Of a DNA stretch of 64,000 nucleotides, positions 22,101-31,033 are shown in pieces. Numbering within the stretch: the stretch's first letter is position 1; each line of letters starts with the position of its first letter. Origin of the DNA: Mantis religiosa (lineage: Eukaryota > Arthropoda > Insecta > Mantodea > Mantidae). The notes beneath the pieces were generated by a model that ran no database searches, was not told where the DNA came from, and saw only the letters and a list, made by a program, of their open reading frames with translations. The DNA is taken from assembly GCA_030765055.1 (NCBI GenBank), contig CM060958.1, positions 84,023,994-84,087,993 of the forward strand, written 5' to 3'. The position numbers were made by a program, and so were the translations under genes.

Positions 22101-22499
22101 TCCATCTATTTCTTTTTCTTCATCTGTCAATCTTATCTCATTTTCTGCTTCCCTTGAGCTAAACGGAACTTTAACTATGACGTCTTTAATTTTGATTTCC
22201 AAGGCTTCCATTTGATAATTCAACTTAGCTTGAAGCGCATACAACACGTCATTACCCATAATAATGTCTACAGATAGCCTATTAATAACAAAACATACAA
22301 ATTCTATTGTATCCTCCCCAATGGTGACTTTCAAAAGCATTTGTGTATTAATCTTTTGTTTGGCGCGACCTACCGCCAGAGTACAATATGCACTTTTCAC
22401 GGGCAATGTTTGCAATTTCATTCCATTGTTTTTAAGTGATAAAAGAATGCTTGACTTATAGCTGAAACTGAGGATCCTGAATCTATGGTAATGTGCCAT
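19125..22499 (-). CDS. pol: G1 pol: protease end, RT, RNase H, integrase
   Basis: The open frame is 1124 codons. The first 110 or so hold the C-terminal half of the protease, ending near VDIIMGNDVL. Reverse transcriptase follows, with its catalytic block YVDDLLIYS near residue 412. RNase H has TDAS near 561 and FTDHISL further on. The integrase has its zinc-binding HHCC region at about 776-815 (..CDICQRAK) and the catalytic Asp, Asp and Glu in AADAYGPLP (843), LVDNAS (903) and NPSERV (938). A GPY/F module (WKGPYRI, about 1072) lies near the end. All catalytic residues I can check are present. The frame is separated from the active-site half of the protease by a break near 22430. The first ATG need not be a start, because the family makes Pol from a longer precursor. 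Confidence 0.93.
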   Translation of the reverse strand: MAHYHRFRILSFSYKSSILLSLKNNGMKLQTLPVKSAYCTLAVGRAKQKINTQMLLKVTIGEDTIEFVCFVINRLSVDIIMGNDVLYALQAKLNYQMEALEIKIKDVIVKVPFSSREAENEIRLTDEEKEIDGETFFVEFIRIGGMELVKMNPLEAEEMGNYDKEVYVAAEEGLLEMTSYGLEQREACEQEIITLPDDFQVVENNVNMTYRIRETVANSNLLDDHQKEIFHNILCKHRNVFLEHTGTYNDFEYEFEIHDVPPFKYKCRPIPLDLQEAVNLKIQEMLEDGILEISTSKFISPLCIVRKANGTVRLTIDGRHINQYIVPDNFRTPAIEQILAGIGAQRYFTSLDVTNSFLQIKLKPELRQYTSFLHGGYQYQFTRNCFGLINSGSAFLRAMQKILNTQRETYVSQYVDDLLIYSRTVEDHLTYLDLVLGRLANAGLTLNWAKCKFFQESVKYLGYIITGEHIAPDPERVEAILKIPRPKTPKQVKRYLGVLGYQSRFLINYAKEAAPLRALLEKNRKWRWTMVEENAFKRLQELFSESVLLTWPDPDLPYLIYTDASMVALGTILAQETPTGELKVIATASRGLTKTEKIACITEQEITAIYYAICKFRQYIYNKRIVIFTDHISLSFIRNCKLTSTKIARYIHEIMAYNPEIKHIQGSLNIFSDMLSRIKPQGNLPENISSHGTELPVLKMDVTFSIKLTKEMRRLSELQRQDWKLKQIMEKALPIDQANSQKYGVLNNVLYKLQGVSKPAWKGYIPAALEELVISAYHTALIHAGVEKTMISISNHLYIFRLGKKVRTFISTCDICQRAKSLNYKIDRPPVSITRKEPLELVAADAYGPLPAGRGGLKYLFVLIDVMSKFVKIYPLKKLTSAACANKIVKDYIVKYGKMKALLVDNASIHHGRRFVHTIQDAGIRIYNTTSYHPCSNPSERVMKDLGVHLRVLCSLKQTTWPDHINYIEFIFNNSVNLTTGYAPIQLHRNLTPEPIIEGVPESIQMTTETDRERIQIAVKRIMEKVEKRNAKKMRYKKNWEPKVGDLVLVKSFDKSDLLGKKTRKLYMLWKGPYRIEKIFGDRAYALIHPRNGKPIGRYNISLIRPYRQKNVVNSTEQAQESPV

Positions 22500-22707
22500 T
22501 TTTCTTTGTTTATTATTGCAGCAATACGTGGAGCATCTCTCACTTCTTGCAATTCTGTTAAGTGATTGTTTATTTGAGTACCGTTTTCTATTTCTGTTTC
22601 TGTTTTATTCTGTACCACCCTACTCAGAGCTGTGTCCCTGTTCAAATTAAGAACTAGCGTGTTCATCCGGGTCCGATGCGGGACGTCTTCTATCGCACCC
22701 TGGAGTC
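22418..22707 (-). CDS. pro: G1 protease, active-site half
   Basis: This frame is reached from gag by the -1 heptamer at 22708-22714 and stays open from there to 22418. It carries the aspartic protease active site in TIDSGSSVSAIS. It stops inside the protease fold, and the remaining half lies in the pol frame. The overlap with pol (22418-22499) has no canonical slippery heptamer at the point where the fold continues, only an A-run of five in ttaaaaaca. A one-base loss in that run is therefore the simplest explanation. An assembly error or an unusual recoding event are alternatives. Confidence 0.8.
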
Positions 22708-24675
22708 GTTTCCCGTCTGCTGTGTCGTACCTGGCCTTTCATCTACCTCGGGCGCCGCGTCCCTCGGTGTGGGTGGAGGAGAACGCACCCATTCTCTTGA
22801 GAGAAGTTGATTCCTCTGTCTTACTTCAGGTCTGTCCGTATTGTTCTCTCTACCAGCGTCATGTGGTTGATACTGTCTATTAGCTTCTGGTAGTCGGAAC
22901 GTCGGTCTTGCATTCCCTCTTCGAAGAAATGGGGGGTGACCCCTATTTCCATTCCTAGTTACATGTACATATCTTATAGGGAAATTATATGAATTTGAAT
23001 TTGGTGGTCCCTGTCTCCCTCTATTGTTGTTAGGGAATTCCCTCGGGACGTGGGCATCGTATCTTTGACGAGTAGCCATATGGTTTGTGTTAAAATTTCG
23101 GGGATTGTGTGCCCTTTCCCCGTCATGATTATTATTATTCCACGGTCTGTGTGGATTTCTCACTGGCATTCGATTCTCATGTCTATTTTGTGAATTTTGC
23201 GTCCCAACGCTTTGTAAAGCTGTTAATAATGTAATTGCCTCTCTCAATGTCTGAGGTCTTGCTACCACCATGTGATTTCTAATGTTCTCAGGAAGGTGGG
23301 GCGTGAGAAGAGAAATCAGTTCGGCTTCCTGTAATGGAGGTTGTAGATATTTACTCATTTGCGAATATCTCAGGAAATAATCAGTAATAGACTCTCCATT
23401 ATTACCTTGGTATCGGCCATTTGTTATTTGATTCCTTACTTGGTATTGGACATTGGCGTTCCAATACTTTTCTAGGAAAGCTGTTTTGAACAACTCGTAG
23501 CTGCATCCTTCTCCCACAGTTACTCGTAGCCAATTAAGTTCGGCAGATTCTAACGCCCTTTGAACTATTATCATCTTATATTGCTCGGGTACGCCTCTGA
23601 TGGCAAAATACTTTTCTAAGTCGGCCAAAAATTGTACTGCGTTGTCATTGCGACAATTAAATTTCGGGAGGGGCAATTCGCTTAGAAAATTCATGTGCAC
23701 TGGTGGATACATATTTACGTTTTGCATATTTACTTCGCAATTATTGCTGCTTTGAGGAGAGACAGAAGGGGCGCTAACCTGTTCGTTCTGCCTCTCTCCA
23801 TTGTGTGTATGTATAGAACAATTGGAACTCTCAGGTACCGGCCCTTGCTGTCCCAGCTGTAAGCCAGTTACAGTATCTCTGATTTGAGATATCTCGCTTG
23901 CTGTTTCCCTCAACATTTGTGTATTCTCTGATTGAATATTTGTTACACGTGCTACCTTTTCTTTTAACTTCTCCATGTCAGCTGCTATACTATTGTTTAC
24001 AGTGTCAAACCGGTCATTTATCTCTTGTACAAAAGTTACCTGTGTCGTGGTCAGTTCATCTAATCTTATTCTTTCCTTATTAATTTCCTCCCCTATTCTA
24101 TTTTCTACTCCTGCAACGAGAGATTTGGTAGCTTCTAGGTCACTTCTTATAGTACCTACTTCTCGCTGCAGGGCCTCTTTTACGGTCTGGATTTCCCCTG
24201 TTATTCCTTGAATTTTGACAGTGATTCTAGCTTCTGTTTCTTTCCCTTGGCTTGTAATTTGACTTAATTTTTTGTCCATAGCTTTGCTCTGATGTAGTAA
24301 TTTAGTCTCTAGTGATTTGTCCATAGCTTTGCTCTGATCTAATAATTTAGCTTCTAGTGTTTGGTTCAATTTTGCCTCTAGTGTTTGGTTCTGTTCTACG
24401 AATTTAGCTTCTAGTGATTGACTCTGAATAGTCATTTGCGCCATGAGTTTCTGGAGCATCTCTTGTAGATTTTCCATTACCCCAGGATTGTCACTTCTAT
24501 TTACATTTAAGCTACTTACACCATTTACACCCTCATCTACTGATCCTATAACACTGCTTTCCATGATCTCTTCATTAACAACTTCTAACTCTTTCTCTGT
24601 CTCCATAGTTATTTGTTCCCCAGAATTTTCCATTTTAAATTTATTCTGTACGATCTTCTTATTTCTCAAAAGCAT
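22690..24675 (-). CDS. gag: G1 gag polyprotein
   Basis: 661 codons. Residues about 65-270 form a long coiled-coil-like region with short tandem repeats (LEAKLNQTLEAKL, QSKAMDKSLETKLL). Residues about 340-500 match the pattern of gypsy capsid domains (LPLPKFNCRNDNAVQFL.., ..EKYWNANVQYQV..). The tail (500-661) is rich in Arg, Asn and Gly and probably binds RNA. There is no CCHC zinc knuckle, unlike G2. The 200-residue coiled coil ahead of the capsid is unusual. The frame ends six codons beyond the frameshift heptamer. Confidence 0.88.
   Translation of the reverse strand: MLLRNKKIVQNKFKMENSGEQITMETEKELEVVNEEIMESSVIGSVDEGVNGVSSLNVNRSDNPGVMENLQEMLQKLMAQMTIQSQSLEAKFVEQNQTLEAKLNQTLEAKLLDQSKAMDKSLETKLLHQSKAMDKKLSQITSQGKETEARITVKIQGITGEIQTVKEALQREVGTIRSDLEATKSLVAGVENRIGEEINKERIRLDELTTTQVTFVQEINDRFDTVNNSIAADMEKLKEKVARVTNIQSENTQMLRETASEISQIRDTVTGLQLGQQGPVPESSNCSIHTHNGERQNEQVSAPSVSPQSSNNCEVNMQNVNMYPPVHMNFLSELPLPKFNCRNDNAVQFLADLEKYFAIRGVPEQYKMIIVQRALESAELNWLRVTVGEGCSYELFKTAFLEKYWNANVQYQVRNQITNGRYQGNNGESITDYFLRYSQMSKYLQPPLQEAELISLLTPHLPENIRNHMVVARPQTLREAITLLTALQSVGTQNSQNRHENRMPVRNPHRPWNNNNHDGERAHNPRNFNTNHMATRQRYDAHVPREFPNNNRGRQGPPNSNSYNFPIRYVHVTRNGNRGHPPFLRRGNARPTFRLPEANRQYQPHDAGRENNTDRPEVRQRNQLLSREWVRSPPPTPRDAAPEVDERPGTTQQTGNDSRVR
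22708..22714 (-). promoter_or_regulatory. G1 gag-pro -1 frameshift heptamer GGGAAAC
   Basis: On the element strand the gag codons read ..ACG GGA AAC.., so the heptamer is phased as G GGA AAC, the X XXY YYZ pattern. G GGA AAC is a known retroviral gag-pro slippery site. After a -1 shift the frame is open into the protease. The gag stop follows 15 bases later. I have not established a downstream pseudoknot. Confidence 0.75.
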
Positions 24676-24989
24676 TGAACTTCCCCTTTAAATTTTCTAA
24701 TTTCCCTTCCAAAATACTTATTACTAAGACATTACATAGATATTGATCTCAATGAATGATCTTACATTTACAAGAAATATAAATTGAGTATGTGTAACTC
24801 ACAGTTCTGTTGTACGGCTGTGGTGTTTATGTGATGTCTTTACCAATTTTTGTCGTGCTGCTCGTCGTCTAGTAGGCTCAGTTGATGTCGAAAGAACTTG
24901 AACTCCTCTCTTGGTTGGGGGAAAATTCTATGTAGTTGTTTTTGCCGTCTTCTTCGTAGTCTCTGCTGTCCTCATCGTAGTTGTCGTCG

Positions 24990-25069
24990 TCGATCTTCTC
25001 ACTTCTCCTCGTAGTCGTCCTTCGTCGTCGTTCTTCTCACTTCTCCTTGTAGTCGTCCTTCGTCGTTAC
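24990..25069 (-). repeat. Direct repeat in G1 leader
   Basis: Two copies of a unit of about 38 bp (..ttctcacttctcct.gtagtcgtccttcgtcgt..) lie in the untranslated leader between primer site and gag, inside a gtc-rich stretch. Confidence 0.75.
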
Positions 25070-25095
25070 ATTTCACCCATTTCCTAGAATTCGAA

Positions 25096-25113
25096 GCTCC
25101 ACGTTGGGCGCCA
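25096..25113 (-). promoter_or_regulatory. G1 primer binding site, tRNA-Lys type
   Basis: The element strand reads TGGCGCCCAACGTGGAGC, three bases after the 5' LTR. It matches the retroviral tRNA-Lys1,2 primer site at all but one of 18 positions, as I recall that sequence. Confidence 0.82.
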
Positions 25114-25116
25114 TTA

Positions 25117-26193
25117 TGCGGCATACCCGCATGTCAGATTTCAATTGGTTGGTGTTTACTTTTGATTTGGGTTCTAATTGGAGCTATGAGATCTCTTGTT
25201 CTTCAGGTGAATGGTTGTAGGAAATGGATTTGTTGTTTGTTGGCTGCTCAGTTGTCTCAATAATACACTGGTTCGTTGCAAAAATTGATTTAATTCTCAC
25301 TAAATTCGTTGATTCAGATTGATTTGTAGCGGTGACCACCTGTTACTAAACTTCCTAACAGAATTCTCTTAATTCTTTATACGGCGAATACTTTGCTATT
25401 ATAAACTTCTTCTGCTGCTTCTCTCACGCTGGTTGCATTATTCCTGACTTCCCTACATTTCGGACTTAGAAATCTTTACTACCTCTTCTTCGTGCGCAAT
25501 AACACGTCTTTTCCCTCGTAGTATGACTGTAGAAGTGAAGTTTCGTCTACTCTGCGATTCCGTTCGTACTTTATTCTGATCCCTACTCTAACCCTTATCA
25601 CATGACCAAAATAACTCACCCTTCTTCCTATTTCTCAAATCTTACATTATTATTGGTTTCTCATTTTATTTCGATTTTTCTTTATTGGTTAGCAAAACTC
25701 ATCGAACTCATTGTCGTTACATCCCACCGTGAGTTGGGTCACGCCTACCCTGGGCTCTTTGTAACGGTATACATCGTTATCGCCTCAGCAAAGTAAATCC
25801 TTTTAGGTCTTACGCTTGACCGCATCTCGAAAACCTTATTGTTCCTACACATTTTTTGGTTATAGTTCTCAGACATTGAACCTTTCCTTAAACAAAGAGG
25901 CTAACGGTCACCTCTTCCTGTCTCCCCGACTTGTGTTCAGATTTTACAGAAATATTTTCTCTCCCTTACATGGATTCTAGCATGTTAGTTGTCTTAAATT
26001 ATATTCTTCCCATCTTATTCTTAATTAAACCGCTATTTTAATCATTACTCTAATTTCATTCTAATTTCATATTAATATAACAATATTTTATATTAGTTTA
26101 GCAAAGCATTTTCATTAATTTATCTTCTTTTTTAATTCTCGTGATTTCAGTTCATTCGCCGCCTCCTAATCGCTGTCTGATACTGCGGTTACA
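25117..26193 (-). repeat. G1 5' LTR
   Basis: 1077 bp, equal in length to the other LTR and apparently identical, including a 64-codon chance frame present in both. Sense transcription would start here and run leftward. Confidence 0.93.
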
Positions 26194-26640
26194 ATATTCG
26201 TATATTACGCACATGTTTTAAGTATATAATTTAAAAATAGTTATAGTTTAGGCATTACCATTTTTTTTCTAATCCAACGAAAATGGCAGCGGTGCATCCA
26301 TATAGCTGTGAATGATACTTATGTTAAGATATAATTTGTCATTGTCATTGTCTTCAACCTCTGAGTACTGCATATTTATGATCATAGGTTCCAAAATCCC
26401 GTCACGTGCTATTTCTTTACAAAAGTCGTCTCCTTGTAGTTTATCTGATGTCTCACACATTTGTCCCAGCCTTGTTGTGTTCCTTGTAAATTTCTTCGTG
26501 AATAAGTCGTTTAACGTCAATCAATTTAAAAATATTATTTCTGTTTGCAACATAATTTGAGCCCACATTAACTCAATTGGATTGTTCTGGCAGTAGTAAG
26601 GAGTAAGGTGTATCGTGTCTCATTGATTCAGCTGATACAC
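26194..26640 (-). pseudogene. Tandem transposase-tail unit, continued beyond G1
   Basis: This resumes the unit that starts at 16986. The minus frame at 26269-26520 (83 codons) reads ..TLNDLFTKKF.. to ..DFCKEIARDGILEPMII.. and then an acidic end. An alternative frame gives DVKRLIHEEIYK, seen also in the neighbouring unit. The shift between the two frames and the lack of an upstream catalytic core make this a relic. Confidence 0.5.
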
Positions 26641-27342
26641 TTTCCCTGCTTTTTAAACTGAAGAACAACTGAATAATGCTGCTTTTAACTCTCTGGACTC
26701 TAGAGTAAATACAGATTACGAAGCATTCATAAACAAAGACATAATGTGACCAAACACGTTCTGCTAGGCCAGTAGGAAGTATATTGTTTCCTCTCGTTCG
26801 AATTTTAACAAAAACGTTGGCTTATTCAAAGTAATTCTTTTATCACGTCACGTCAAACGTTTACGTTTCAGTTCTGAGTAATTATAAATATACGTACACG
26901 CATACATGCCAACCAATAATGCTATTCATTACAGTGCTTACGACGCGATGCATTGTTGTAATATAATAGTACTTTATTTTATTAGGAAAACTATTTGAGC
27001 TAAAAATATGGGTTTTCACGGTTATGCTAGATAATTTCTCTCTACCTTCCTCATGGATCAGTTTTTGCAAAATCTGAATTTTTGTCTTAGCGCGAATAGT
27101 ATTTATTAGAGATTGATTAGGTTGGCGCTCGTCACACACCAGTTAGGGGGAATGTACTACGACAACACCGCAGAACTCCGAGTGGTTGCTTGCCTAGTAG
27201 CGCTCAAGGACAAACATCATCCCATTTGAAACAGAAAATAGGGTCCCAGTTCAATTGGAAGTTGATCCAACTGACACATCTTTACCTACATGACAAAGCG
27301 AGAAGGCGTATCGGGAAAAATTCTAAACACAGAGATGTTTAT
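26641..27342. other. No feature assigned
   Basis: AT-rich, no coding region supported. Confidence 0.5.
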
Positions 27343-27611
27343 TGTCGTGCTACTCGAACGGTTACCATGGATTTATCTTTGTTAACAGATACCTCTCAGA
27401 TAACGCACTGGTTATTCCTGTAAGAGTGAGAGATGTACTGACGCGCCCCTCGTTCGTATACTAAACACCAATGAACGCATTACTTCAGCCAATGTAATTC
27501 GCAGGAATCACAAATGACAGATGTTTACTCCACGTGGAGTAATCAGTGCGTTATCTGAGAGGTATCTATTACCAAAGATAAATCCATGGTAACCGTTCCA
27601 GCAGCGCAACT
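27343..27611. repeat. Foldback element with 60-bp arms
   Basis: Arms at 27356-27415 and 27542-27597 are inverted copies (ggttaccatggatttatctt at the outside, cagataacgcactg inside) with a loop of about 125 bp. Weaker pairing extends outward to 27343 and 27611. A smaller palindrome actccacgtggagt sits at the inner side of the right arm. There is no coding region, so it is probably a nonautonomous DNA element or foldback. Confidence 0.7.
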
Positions 27612-27864
27612 ATACCTCAGCTTTGCACATACACGGTGAGTCCAGTGTAAGTATACTCTGTTCAGATATAATCATGTCTTCTGGACAGCAACGTGTCATA
27701 CATCGGCAGGCGCGAGAAAACATATATAACGTGATTGAATATTGTGACAAGGAGAAAGAAGAGGGCAGTAAGAATGTCGTTATTTTCATTTATAGTTTCA
27801 TTCAAATTCATTATTGAACTAACAAGAGATTGTATTTCATAATAATTTATAAAATTATATATAC

Positions 27865-28369
27865 TGTCGCGAACCCTATCGCGATAAGGCGGCTTGACAC
27901 ACAAAGGAACGGATAGGTTTCACGTAGATAACGAGCTTGCATAAGCAGATAAACATAGCGCTTGAGACAAAATACTTAACGAAACAAACTAAGATGAATG
28001 GAAATTTCTGGTAATATCTTGATTATTCGGTTTCTTTATTCTTCTGGAAGAGTCTCGAATTACGAATTAGGTATTTAAGAACGTGACGGCTCGCAAAGTG
28101 AGTTAGTTGTAAACAAGAGTTAGTCACGAGAGGTAAACAGAGTAAGCAGAGAACAGCTGAGGGTTTGTTGAAAAGACATTTGAGTAACAAGAGTGTTGTT
28201 GTAACAGAGCTAATGTAATCAGCTGTTACGGTTTGTTATTGTCATCGACCTTGTAAGATTGTGTTATGTGATGTAATGTTGTTGCGTGAGAATTGAACAA
28301 TGTATCTCTACGAAAATAAAGGAGATTTTTAGTTTCTGCAACTCGGCCTTTTAATTCTACGATCCCACA
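27865..28369 (+). repeat. Probable solo LTR
   Basis: The sequence starts TGTCGCGAACCC and ends CGATCCCACA, the TG..CA ends of an LTR. Inside are a TATA-like tatttaag near 28070, and an AATAAA near 28315 with more than 50 bases after it. No matching second LTR or pol lies nearby. I see no clear duplication at its borders, which lowers confidence. Confidence 0.5.
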
Positions 28370-28770
28370 AAGTCAAAATATATAAAGTCACAATATATTT
28401 ATATAATTTTGCATTTCTTACGCTGTGATGTATTTATGTTGTTTATGTTACGGCAATGACCTATTTGTATTTGTACAGGTTGATCACGCTTCAGAAAATT
28501 GTACCATATACTTCCTGAAATTATTTTATAAGGAAAGCTTTGCATTAATGCCAGTTGTTTTAACTAGAAGACAAAATAATTGATAATTAAAAGTAAAAGG
28601 GACGGATTACTGAAACAAACTCGAGATTGATAATAGGAACAATGACAGTGACACATCTGTCAGTTACGCAACATTGCTGATAAAATTTGGCATGTCTTTA
28701 CCAGTTGAGTAAGTCACCTTTTTAGAAATTACTCCCGTTGTACAGAATTATTGCACTATAAAATTATAAA
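28370..28770. other. No feature assigned
   Basis: AT-rich, no coding region or repeat recognised. Confidence 0.5.
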
Positions 28771-28974
28771 ATAAAGTATTAACCGGGCTTGTGGGCCGTG
28801 GTCTACTGGGCTCCTTCTTCATCTTCCCACCGTGTTGTATCAGTTACTGTTGAGACTTCCGCCAGGACACTCCGATCGCACTGCCACTGAGGATGTCTGC
28901 CGCAGACGAAACGTCTGGGAACATGAAGAAGGAACCCAGTAGACCACGGCCCACAAGCCCGGCTAATACTTTAT
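28771..28974 (+). mobile_element. Penelope-type terminal repeat with hammerhead core
   Basis: Inverted arms of 52 bp (28771-28822 and 28923-28974, nearly perfect) enclose a GC-richer centre. The centre holds a hammerhead ribozyme core. Such minimal hammerheads are known in the terminal repeats of Penelope-like retroelements. No reverse transcriptase or GIY-YIG frame is attached, so this is a solo or nonautonomous derivative. Confidence 0.68.
28887..28915 (+). ncRNA. Minimal hammerhead ribozyme motif
   Basis: CTGAGGA (28887-28893) fits the conserved CUGANGA. A 5-bp stem GTCTG/CAGAC with a CCG loop follows as helix II, then GAAA (28908-28911), C and GTC (28913-28915), with cleavage expected after GTC. 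Helix III would be only the two pairs of ACGU with no loop. It can form only between two molecules, as proposed for Penelope-type hammerheads. CCA/TGG gives a short helix I next to the core. Confidence 0.65.
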
Positions 28975-29517
28975 ATTATACTGACAAGGCAATGAAACTT
29001 AAGAATTTTAACTATAACAATAGTAATATTACCATGCACTTCCTATAATTGCGGTAGATATTTAATAATAAAAGTGTAGTTGTTTTTCTCGTTCTTTTTT
29101 ACCGTTATGGAAATTGCAGAAGATAGGGTTGTTTAGTCTCATTTCCCTTCTTTGAAAAATATTACAATAAATAATTCCGTGAATACATACTTAATGCATT
29201 TATAATCATTTAAGATTTTTTTAAGATTATACACCCGTGTTGCATATCAGCAGAGCAGAGAAGACCAGCAGAAGAGTCGAGTCGTTTAGGTTTACCTGGA
29301 CGGAGTGTTTGCTGCCCAGCACCTAGCCACTTATTGCTAATTGACTAACCTTTTATATCAGACACACTCAGCTTCCAAACGTCTATTTGTGTTTGATAAT
29401 TTACTATACGCCAACTTACTAATACTTCACTCTTCTAATCGACCAGATAAGACCAAATAAGAAACGATTGCAACACTGGTCAGTAAAGATCAATATGCCT
29501 CAACGCTTTGTGTTCAA
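28975..29517. other. No feature assigned
   Basis: No coding region or repeat recognised. Confidence 0.5.
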
Positions 29518-29640
29518 GGTCAAGAAGAAATGCCAACAAGCTGCTCAGGAAAACCGAAGGCTTATTGCCAGGGGACCTGAGTCAGCGAGTAAAACTTGGG
29601 TCAGCAATTTCATGTATTTGTACAGGATTTGTATAACTAA
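29518..29640 (+). mobile_element. LINE 3' end fragment
   Basis: Matches 49727-49835 (..aagctgctcaggaaaa.., ..gcttat.gccagggg.., ..tatttgtacagga..), which is the 3' end of the LINE tail starting at 48206. It is probably a severely 5'-truncated copy of that LINE. Confidence 0.6.
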
Positions 29641-30068
29641 ATATAAAAGTACACACGCAGACTTTTACGGAACACATACACCTTCTTTTATTTTTGACAA
29701 ACAAAAACATTACAAAGTAGAAAATCATTCCACTCTTTGCCAAAGTCTTCAAAGATATTTCACTCACCATATTTTATTAAATAACTTTTATCGTTTGTTA
29801 TCAAGACTGAAATTTTTATATAGCATTATATACCTTTCAAAGATTAGACACAAAATTAATTTCTGAACGCACTATAACACTATAAATAATTCACCACAGG
29901 CAATTGTTGTCAAATATTGGTGAATCCTTGGCTTCCATCTTTATAGTTTGCGAATTTGTGAATGTGAACTGAATTCAACCAAAATTAACTGAATTCCTTT
30001 GTGATTTTGTGAAGTTCGTGGAAACTTTTTACTATGCCAAGGAGAAATGACTTAGGTCATAAAAGTCG
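29641..30068. other. No feature assigned
   Basis: The small AT-rich frame at 29468-29866 partly overlaps a LINE fragment and has no domain. Confidence 0.5.
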
Positions 30069-30076
30069 GTCAAATG

Positions 30077-31025
30077 TTTTTTTTATAATTTTTTATTGAT
30101 CGATCAGCAGTATAATGCTTTACAGATCAGAGTGAAAAGAAGGTAACAGTACAATAGGAACAATAACACTCAGGGGTAGGCTAACAGGCCACCCCCTAAC
30201 TACATTAAGTTAGAACTCCTATAATACTCTCTCAGAAATTATGTCAATATTGAAGATGTAAGACAGACATCAAGCACTAGAATCACTGGAATCAGATGTA
30301 TCACTTAGAAGCAGGTCCTTTGGTAGTCTCCTCTTCAAGCGTGAGGGCTGGAGCGTGCGGACGTCGATGTTATAATGTACAGATCCTGGAACTTCTTGCA
30401 GCGTGGAAAAGAAACGACGGGCGATCCTGTGAATGTAGTCGTGAAGAGGTAACAGTCCTAGTTCGTGATGGAGCTGCTGATTACGGATGAACCATGGAGC
30501 GTTGGTGGCGATGCGCATGAAGCGATTCTGTATGACCTGAAGACGACGCAGATGACGTGTGTGTGCGGCCCCCCCCCGTCCCCCACACCTGGCAGGCATA
30601 TGTAATGAGCGGACGAATGAGTGATTTGTAGAGTAACAATGAAGACTGTAGGCCGAGGCTGGAAATGCGATGCAACAGAGGTGAGAGTTTTGACAGTCGC
30701 CCGGAGGCCAGTGATATAAGACGATCGATATGAGCACGCCAGGTCAGTCGAGAGTCCAAAAGCACTCCAAGGTATTTAACGGGAGTTGTAGGGGGGAGCC
30801 AAGGGACATTGTTCCTGTAAAGACACAACGAAGGAAGCGGAGTATATCGGTGAAGAGTGAAGATTTTCTGAGGGTTCAAAGACATCCGCCAAGTGTTTAA
30901 CCAATGAGTTAGGCGATCTAAAGAGAGCTGTACTACTTGTTGTGCGTGCTGGAGATTAACATTAGAATAATATAGTACTGTGTTATCTGCGTAAAGAGCT
31001 AAAGAAGTCGGGCCTAAGTCAGGCA
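30077..31025 (-). pseudogene. Jockey-like LINE, 5'-truncated, with RT C-terminus
   Basis: The element strand enters within reverse transcriptase at LALYADNTVLYY, so the catalytic YADD reads YADN. It continues with VKYLGVLLDSRLTW, RPLITYACQVWG and the C-terminal LQVIQNRFMRIATNAPW, all typical of jockey-clade LINEs. A C-run near 30571-30585 carries a frameshift. The 3' end has an AATAAA and an A tail (T-run at 30077). gtcaaatg flanks it at 30069-30076 and 31026-31033. Confidence 0.83.
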
Positions 31026-31033
31026 GTCAAATG

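Larger units (their letters stand above)
17095..26193 (-). mobile_element. Ty3/gypsy LTR retrotransposon G1, complete
   Basis: The 9.1-kb element has two 1077-bp LTRs, a tRNA-Lys-type primer site, gag, protease and pol, and a 4-bp duplication ATAT (17091-17094 and 26194-26197). It lies inside a transposase-derived tandem unit. No envelope-like frame exists: the stretch from the pol stop to the left LTR (18172-19124) is noncoding. The LTRs look identical by eye, so insertion was recent. The gag, protease and pol blocks lie in different frames. Confidence 0.93.

Noticed and set aside
27865..28369. LTR paired with G1 or G2
   Set aside because: Its ends and length differ from both elements' LTRs. 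No second copy is present.
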